DNA from: Porodaedalea pini
Taxonomy: Eukaryota > Basidiomycota > Agaricomycetes > Hymenochaetales > Hymenochaetaceae
Direction of reading: 5' to 3'
Assembly (NCBI GenBank): GCA_002794775.1
Contig: NBAY01000073.1
Span: 62,001-126,000, forward strand
Length of the DNA: 64,000 nt
Below the pieces are notes generated by a model. It had not been told where the DNA came from. It worked only from the letters and a program-made list of their open reading frames with translations, and searched no databases. Of the stretch, positions 56,633 through 64,000 are shown one piece after another. Within the stretch, counting starts at the first letter, position 1; every line of letters starts with the position of its first letter. A program made the translations under genes and the position numbers.

Positions 56633-59600
56633 TCAGTCTCTTGCGACCCAGTCCGTGCTTCGAGACACCAACTCGATGGAATTGTCGGAAGTCCAGAAAA
56701 GTTTCTCGGTTGGTGTACGACCGCTCCAACTCTTCTGATCGCGTAGAATCATAGCCTGAAGAATGAACGAAATCAGAAAAGAAGCAAAATAATAATGTGT
56801 GATATGGAAACGAACCTGCTGAGCGCCAAAGTTCCGCTGATCATGTGCAAACACATCAACATTCTCTTCCAATGCTTCTGCGAGAACTTGCAAATCGGAT
56901 AGAACAGCCTGCAGAGCGCGCACCGCAGAGAGCGTAAGAATCTCCTTCCGGTTGCGCATCGAAGAGCCGCCCTGGCCCGGCGGAGGCAGACTCTGTGAGA
57001 TGCTCTGTAGCACAGTGTGTAGAATCCTCCGGGTCTCACTGAGAATCTTCGCGGCCTGCGGGTAGTTCTTGCGCGAGACGAGCACAAGCGCGCGGGTAAT
57101 CATGTCAGACGCGAGGAGCTCCATGCGACGGCGCAGAATCACGGGGTCGGATGCGCCCTGTGCGGGGCTGCGCGGACGGTTGCTCGACGGGGGCATGAGC
57201 GTGATTGTAAGAAGCACTGGGTGCGCGAGTCGCGACACATGCTTCGCCGCTGCGGGATCGAAGAACGAGCCATCCGCCTCGAAGACGGGTACCTCGTCAA
57301 TCATGCGATCCATCATGCCATCGACAAAGTCTGCAGAGTCCTCCAGAGACAAGGAATCAAGACCCATACGCTGCACGAACTGGTCGGTTGCATTCAGTGG
57401 CCGCCCATGTACGCCACGCCCATTCGCGATTCCCTGCGCGTCACTGTTGTCTAGCTCGAGCTCAACAAGCATCTCCTTCTTTTCGCCATATCGCACTTCG
57501 CCCACTTCGATGTCAACATCGCGACCGTCAGACGCGACTATGGCGCTGGGACCCCCAGACACCTTGCGGATGCGGAAACGATGGCCGTCGACGATTTTCA
57601 GGTGGAGCTTCATGTTAAGAATCCCAATTGACATCAAGCCACCTATACAGCCAGCGACGCAGTCTCGAAGATCATACCTACAGTAATTACTTGTCACTTA
57701 CTGCCAATAAGAAATCAAGTTAAGACACTCACCAGTCCTTGACAAACGTGTACGTTCCGCCGGTATGGTTTGACATTAGCCAGAGCGATGCCGGGTCATG
57801 CGAACGCCCATAACCAAACGAATGGATGGGCACGTTCCCCGCCTCTGCTCGAGCAAGTACAAGGTCCATCTGCGCACGACGCGTGCTGTCCGCTGCGTCG
57901 CTCACGAGCATCATGCCCGCAGTAGGGTTACGCGCCTTCCTTTGCAACACAACGTCCAAACCATGGTTCACAGCAGTCACGACATCCGTCTTCTCCTCCT
58001 TTGCGCCGCGCACGAGGAACTCATCACCCGCACTGTCACGTCCGCTGCCGATTTCATTTACGAATGCCTGAAGTCGCGTGCGGCTCTGCCCGCGATTGAC
58101 ACTCAGGAACGGTGTCTTCCTTACGCGCCCGCCCTGTCCCACCTCAAAAGTGACAAAGCTCAAGCGATCCCTCGGCCCCAGAGAAGCGAGGACAAAGTCC
58201 AGTGTGTTTTTTATGACGCGGTTCTTCAATGATGCGGTCGACGGAGTTGCAGTTGGCGGGGGTAGAGAGATAACGAGAATGAGATCTAAGGGTGGATGCG
58301 AGATAGGAGTGAGCGAGTTCGAGGGTCCCGTTGACAAATGCGGAGTGACAAGACCAGTAGGTGAAGAGCCATAGGGAGACGTCGCAGAGTAAAGTTCATC
58401 GTCCTCGCCCAACGGAGAAAGCTTGTGTTGTTGATGAATCGGCATACGTCCCATAGAAGGGCCCATCAATGACCCATGTGACGTAGATGACGATCGTATT
58501 GAGCCGTTGCCGTTCAGCAAACTGTCGCGGTCCATGGAACTCGATGTTGTCGCAGTGCTGCCGCTTAGCATGCGCATCGCCTTGCTCTGGTTCCCAACCC
58601 CGTTGCCGAACTCATCGACATCCGGAGTCGCTACAGACCTGCCGCCCACCTGAGATGACTGAGCAGCCTGATGGTGCATCGCGACAAAACCCGCGATGTT
58701 CGCCTTCCAGGCCTCCAAGCTGGAACGGTCCTTAAAGATAAGAATGAATGACTCAAGACGCTCATCCTCCATGTCGATCGTTAGACTCAGCTCGCCGGCG
58801 ACACTCGTATCAGTGACCTGCTTGATATGCCGAATGTAGATGCGTCCCTTGAGCTTTAGCACACCCTTCCCAGGCGCGCCGCCTCCGCTGCCAGACGCAT
58901 CGTAGTTACCAGTGTTCCCACCCAAAAACCGTCCGAGGGTACGCTTCTTCTCTTCTTCGACACAGATGATAGCCTCTTTGAAGAGGTAAACAAAGAATTC
59001 TCGGACGAGCGCGTCTCGTCGGACACAGAGCAGGTCGAACATCTGAAGAGGACCCAGACCGGATAACGGGTGACCCTTCCAGTCAATGATACGCGCCCGC
59101 AAATCTTCGGTAATATTCTTAAACGGATTGTCGTTGTTTGTCCTCATCATCCCATGCTGTGTGTCATATGGGGCATCTATTTCTGAGTCTGCCACGGAAC
59201 CCCGAGGGTGATGTTGATTATGATGTTCAGGTGACGGGGACCGCATATTGTACCCCTGAGAGGCCTGCCTCCGGCCCATCGTATCAGAGGCAGCATCGTT
59301 GAAAGCATAGCGCCCTCCCGACTGGCCCGAGGTGTTCGGCCCATGGCGCTCGAGGCCGCCAGCGGAGTGTTGACCTTGCGAAGACGGGCTTCGGTACACG
59401 TCCGTGATGACCGGACCCGGGACATGCGACGATGTGCGCCGACTCGGGAGCTCAATCACGACGATGCAGGTCAGAGGCTGGCTCGGCTCATTCGTGCGGG
59501 TGAGCGTCGAGAACTCCGGGCGAACCTGAATACTAGGCGAAACGATGTAAGAAGAGTGGTCGCTCGGGCCGGAATTGGATGATTTGATGGACCCGGTGTG

Positions 59601-60426
59601 TTCGACTGGGTCATCTTCTGTTGGGTCGAAGGGCTTTTGCGGCTGCGCATGCGGCGTTTGAGCGCGGCGCGTCCCAGAGGATGCCTCGCGTCCGGGGTAC
59701 AGAGATGTTGTGTTGCGCTCGCCCATGCCAGTGAGGGCAGCGAGTTCTGCAAAACATATTTTAATATTAATCGCGTGAATAACCTATCGTACCCACTGTT
59801 GCTCTTGCCAGTGTCGCCATCGGACACTTTCATGGGTCTTCTACATACACCACATACACCGAGGTTTGACTTCCGTGGGAACTGGGCGGCAGATTTGGCC
59901 TGACTGGGAGGGGGCCCATAAACGGCGGTGAAGCATGCCTGGGCAGACCAATCTATAAGAATAAGGCTAAGAAGAAACACGCATGAGAGCTCACCTCGTG
60001 CAGAGCGTGTCCGCAATCAGGAACGATGTGTGGTTTCTCGCCTGGAAGCCTGAAGCTAAAGCTGAGAGGTTCGAGGCAGACGGGGCACTCTTTCTCATCC
60101 TCAGCATCGTGACTGGAGACGACGGGCACGGGTGCGGCGACCATGGTGGCGAAAGGATGGTTCGAAGCAGGAGGATCGGGGAAAAGAGCGGCTGATGGCG
60201 TGGAGTGTGTCGAGTGGAGGGAAGTGGCCGACGATCGAGCACGGAGGGGATGCTTGAAGAAGGCAGTGGCACGCTCTGAGAACGTCGTCGGGGTCGACGG
60301 AGGCTGCTGCAATGGCGTGGAAGAGAAGAGCGGCTGAGGAGATCGCGCGGGACGACGTGGAGAGCGACTTGAGGAAGAAGTTGATGGATTGTTGCTTGAG
60401 TAAGGAACTGACGCGAGCGAGTTCAT
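56633..60426 (-). CDS. Far1/Ste5-like scaffold: RING-H2, PH and VWA domains
   Basis: The order RING-PH-VWA is that of fungal pheromone-MAPK scaffolds of the Ste5/Far1 family. After a Ser/Pro-rich N-terminus the RING-H2 reads CPVCLEPLSFSF...CGHALHE/ACF...CGVCRRPM, split by an intron near 59960-60000. The PH-like domain spans about 58690-59120 (ARIIDWKGHPLSGLGPLQMF, LFKEAIICVEEEK, FKDRSSLEAWKANI). The VWA domain begins at LDLILVISLPPP near 58290 and runs to TYTFVKDW; the MIDAS DxSxS is absent, as expected for a scaffold-type VWA. A C-terminal helical region follows (56633-57690). The function is inferred from architecture. It could also be a RING E3 ligase with another partner. Confidence 0.8.
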
Positions 60427-62145
60427 TCCCAGCTTAGCACACTCAACCTCTCGTCGTCGTCAACAGCGTTGGCGTCGTCGGCGTCGATGGGTGCGGTGTA
60501 ATGGCGCTGCCAGAGGGCGTTGGGCATGAATGGCAACAGCGACACGAAAAATAATACATTATACTGGAGTTTATATTCGTGAGAAAGAACCCTGATTCTA
60601 CGGGGTTGCAAAATCAAACTCAGTCAGACATTAATATTACGGCTCAGATCATTTTGTGTTCCATAAGTATAACTTATAAGCTCTACAGTCGAGTCGACGT
60701 CTCCCTTCAGCACATGCCACTAGTACTGATCAAATGATTGCTTGACGCTTCTGATGTTTCATTTTATTTATTTTGTGCATCTCTGGCCTTTGGGACGTCA
60801 CGTGTTTTGGATATTTGCATCTTCTGTCTGGAAATTTCCCTCTTTCCACAATCCTTGACGACTGTCGCGCGCTCAACGCACCCCGACGTCTTCCCTAGAC
60901 ATCCGCTGGCTAGGGCAAGCCATGGGTACATACAGACTCAAAGCAACGACTCGGAGCTTCTTTTATGCTTATCTTCTGTACAACTGTTACCGTTGATGTG
61001 CGGTAGTAGTACTTGAATGAATTTCCACGAGTTACACTGTTTCTGGACCTGGGAGCGCGTGCGATCTTGTGATCTAACTTTACTGATCTAACTTACGGTG
61101 TGTACCCTTTACTAATTTGCTGTGCATTAGAACCGCAAGATCTTCAACACTCTCCGGTCATGCTATGTATGCTACTTAAAATGTTCGACTTTCTTCTGCG
61201 AATCAACTGCCCTCCTGCATTCCTTTCTCGTTCTTCTGTGAGGTTGTGACATTCAGGAGGTGGGATGATCGCGGAGGCTCATACATATCACTCAAGTCCG
61301 AGGGTCAGTGTGTCTGTTCTCTTCTCCGATTCGGATGACCTGTGGTCTAAGAGTGTCGAGCGTGTCTCACTAACCATGGAACGCCGCTCGGTATGTCTTC
61401 ATTTGACCTCAAGCTCAATATTTGCTTCACCACCGACCCACGGAGCCGAGAAGATTGTCCTTGCGAAAGTGTATTTGGATTATGCTCTTCTGCCTTTTTA
61501 AAGGTTTGCTAATATTAATTCGGTCTTAGGCACGTACAGATTGATGGATTTCCCATGACGGTGAGCATCGGTTCTGGTTCAGTTCCTCTTCCGGCCATTT
61601 GATCTTGGGGTCAGATACCTTTGCTGAAAACCTTGTTATGAAGAAAGAGTGCTGATGAACACTGGCTGATTGCCCCTGAGCTGCGATATCAAGTGCTGGC
61701 AGAACAAGCTTAAGCTCTTCCCAATATTAATGCTTCCATCTGACTTTGTAACTTGGCAGTAGCTCTGTAACCAGCGCCCTTCGGCCATCACCCTCGGAAT
61801 GAACAATGCTGTACACATCATCAGGGCATCTGTATATAAATTTCTCGTTCAAGGAGCCGTCAGATAGAATGACCTGGACAAAAATCCAATTGATTGAGAC
61901 AGCTTGAGACGGAGTTTACAAGAAATCAATTTGTAAACTTCCGAAAAAGGAGAATAAGCGGCACAGTCCTGCCGAGCCATCTGGCCAAGCCCTGCTGCTC
62001 ATCGTTGCGCACGAGACGCCAACGACGCCCTACGACACTCTACGACACCTTTCCATTCTATAACGACGCCGGCGCTGGTCAGTGACACGTCTTTGACGTC
62101 GAGACCATAACCATCTGACACTGCCCACCCGACAGCCGCGACGAG
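60427..62145. other. Intergenic, with possible gene relics
   Basis: About 1.7 kb between divergent genes. It holds three ATTAATATT/AATATTAAT motifs (60630, 61511, 61733). A plus-strand frame from 61265 can be spliced at about 61472/61531 to continue IVLAKVHVQIDGFPMT, and a minus-strand frame at about 61729-61925 reads FIYRCPDDVYSIVHSEGDG. Both look protein-like but short and unrecognised, so they may be remnants of genes. Confidence 0.4.
61265..61563 (+). pseudogene. Possible two-exon coding relic, unrecognised
   Basis: ATG 61265 opens MIAEAHTYHSSPRVSV. A GTATTT...TTAG intron (about 61472-61530) joins GAEKIVLAKV to HVQIDGFPMT, followed by GTGAGC, a good donor. No continuation was found. It is either a short gene I cannot place or a fragment. 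Confidence 0.2.
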
Positions 62146-64000
62146 ATGCAACCCTCACAAATGGCGATCGAACGTGAATTCGAGGCTTTGCGCGACATTA
62201 GGCGTCGCTCGTCCTCCCAGGGCGGTCCCGGCTCCCTCATCCTGGACCCTGACCTGCCCGCAGAGCAGCCGACATCCACACCGCCGCTGTCACCCCAGGC
62301 ATGGGCGGCGACGGACAGCCCGAAGACCCCCGTACGTGGGCAGGAGGATGATGCCAGTAGCGCCGAGAGCGGCGCTGGCGCGGACGATCCCTTCCATCTC
62401 TTCTGGGTCCCGGCGCACCTGCATCCCGAGCTCGCGCCTGGTGAGTTCCGCGCGTTTCTGAAAGAGCACGCCCATGCGCCCGCAGAAGGCGCCGGGGCGA
62501 CACCGCTCGGTCGGTCGAACTCGTCCGCCTCTGGCTTGGGGCGAAAATCGTCGATGCTCAGTAGACAGTACAAGCCACGCCCTAATGATGGCGTGGAGGA
62601 AGAGCACGTCGTGCCTCTGCGAAGGAACAAAAGTATATTTACGAACGAGGGGCCGCAGCTCACCATCAGCGACCTACAGAAGCTTGAGGAGCTCGCAGAC
62701 GAGGCATCGAAGAGCGAGGACCCGACGAAGCTGCGCAGGATTCTTCGCAGGAGCATGAGCCTTAATGTTGCACCTTCCTGTAAGCAGCTAGTCTGAAATA
62801 TTTTTTCGTTCGAGGCCGGGCGCTGACTGGGAGCTTATGGGCACTGTGCTCGTTAATAGTCCTCGACCAGATGGACGATGTGCCTGATTCTACGGATGAA
62901 GCTGATGCTCCCATTATCGTACCTCCGCCTAATCAAATATTGCGGCGTACTGCTCGTACAAAGATCCGAAAGCCAAATCTATCGGGAGACGGAGGTGGCC
63001 ATCGATTCCCTGCCACTCGACGCAAATCTGCCGGTCGTGCAAACTCCACCGACAATGTCACAAGCCCGACAGATGGGTCTTCAAGCGGTCATGGAGAGAT
63101 TGAACCGGTTCCGATTCCTCCTGTACCCACTCGCAGGCGTACACTAGAGTCGAACGAGCCACTTGACAACAGACGCCTTACATACACAGAAGAAACCTCA
63201 ATCTATGATGCTTATGCAGACAGTCCAGAAGACGATAGGCCGCCTTCTCCTCCGGCCATCCCTGAGCCACCCGCTCGTATTGTTGTCGAAACACCGCCTG
63301 CTCCGCCTGCTCCACCCCCTTCTATTCCCGAACCAGTTTTGTCTCCCCAACAGCTTCATCTGCAGTCGTCCTCCACACCTGTTCTCCATCAACCCCAGCC
63401 TCAAAGACTACTTTCGCCCCAACAGGAGCAATTGCAGCAGCCCTCACGCAGTCCATCTCCAGATACAGCTTCCTCGTCCTTTGAAATCCCGCGTCCTGAT
63501 TCTCGTTCTTCCGTGACCTCTGAAGCGCCTTCGCACCATAGTATATCTTCGACTGCTGCTGACAAGCGGAAGGATAAAGATAAGAAGAGTCTCTGGAGGA
63601 AAGTTGGTGGGAGTGCTGATAAGGGTTCGAAGAAGAACGGGAAGGAGAAGGAAAAGGAGAAAGACAAAGACAAAGACAAAGACAGCAGTTTCTTCGGCTC
63701 TCTCTTTGGCGGCGGAAAGAAGAAGCAGGAGGAGACTGCACCGAGCAATCTGGGGGGCGGGGCTGGCCCGGCTACTGCTGCGGCGCTTTTAGGCGCTTCC
63801 AAATCCAACAACAAAGCCTATTCACCATCAATATCCCCCCAGCTCGGAAACCCTTACGCCCGGTACCCGATTCATGTCGAACGTGCAGTATACAGGCTCA
63901 GTCACATTAAGCTTGCGAACCCGCGGCGGCCTCTTTACGAACAGGTCTTGATCAGTAATCTCATGTTTTGGTACCTCGGTGTTATCAACAAGTCGCATCA
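62146..64000 (+). CDS. Zds1/Zds2-type protein (3' end beyond the window)
   Basis: Zds proteins bind PP2A-Cdc55 and affect mitotic entry, polarity and mRNA export in yeast. The N-terminus MAIEREFEALRDIRRRSS is a conserved start block. It is followed by long Ser/Pro-rich disordered sequence, a Pro-rich stretch (about 63250-63350), a KEKEKEKDKDKDKDKD tract, and near the window edge the Zds C-terminal domain (NPYARYPIHVERAVYRLSH, then NPRRPLYEQVLISNLMFWYL). The CDS is cut by the window end. Introns lie near 62777-62860 and elsewhere. ATG 62146 is the first of two in frame; 62161 is also possible. Confidence 0.85.

Overview
The window is nuclear DNA of a filamentous basidiomycete, most likely an Agaricomycete. 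Genes are dense and lie on both strands. They are broken by many short GT-AG introns of about 50-70 bases, and the products are fungal: TOR kinase, a Rom2-type Rho GEF, a Zds-type protein, and membrane proteins with long low-complexity tails. I saw no rRNA, no convincing tRNA and no CRISPR array.

Layout, left to right. Bases 1-645 are the 3' end of a repeated gene (copy 1). Then come a GT61-like glycosyltransferase (1088-2672, +), the TOR kinase (2993-11142, -) and a DEP-DH-PH-CNH Rho GEF with a poly-Q N-terminus (11661-16611, -). Copy 2 of the repeated gene fills 16783-21209 (-). Next are a foldback element and an ERV1 sulfhydryl oxidase (21614-22189, +) inside a 500-base CpG-free block, then a single-pass membrane protein (23385-25150, -), COQ6 (26305-28319, -) divergent from TRM82 (28562-30631, +), and two neighbouring Smr-domain genes (30790-32683 and 33092-34511, -). 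A hAT-like non-autonomous transposon follows (34655-35248). Two tandem paralogues join an MLKL/HeLo-like helical N-terminus to DM9 repeats (35772-37200 and 38313-39842, +). Then come a HIT zinc-finger protein (40281-41734, -), a second single-pass membrane protein (42090-43438, +), an F-box-like ORF (44705-45577, -), a P-loop kinase-like protein (45736-46583, +) and a 5'-truncated copper P-type ATPase (47166-47999, -). Copy 3 of the repeated gene fills 48141-52588 (+). The right part holds RPB4 (52702-53434, +), PUS1 (53668-55868, -), a Far1/Ste5-like RING-PH-VWA protein (56633-60426, -) and a Zds-type gene running off the window (62146->64000, +).

The ends are mostly housekeeping and signalling genes: TOR growth control, Rho1/cell-wall signalling, a pheromone-MAPK-type scaffold, transcription, and tRNA modification by TRM82 and PUS1. 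The middle, between the inverted copies 2 and 3, is the accessory part, with transposon traces, gene fragments, a truncated ATPase and tandem paralogues. The best candidates for something undescribed are the DM9 pair, the repeated membrane/Ser-Pro-rich gene with tandemly duplicated exons, and the CpG-free foldback/ERV1 block.
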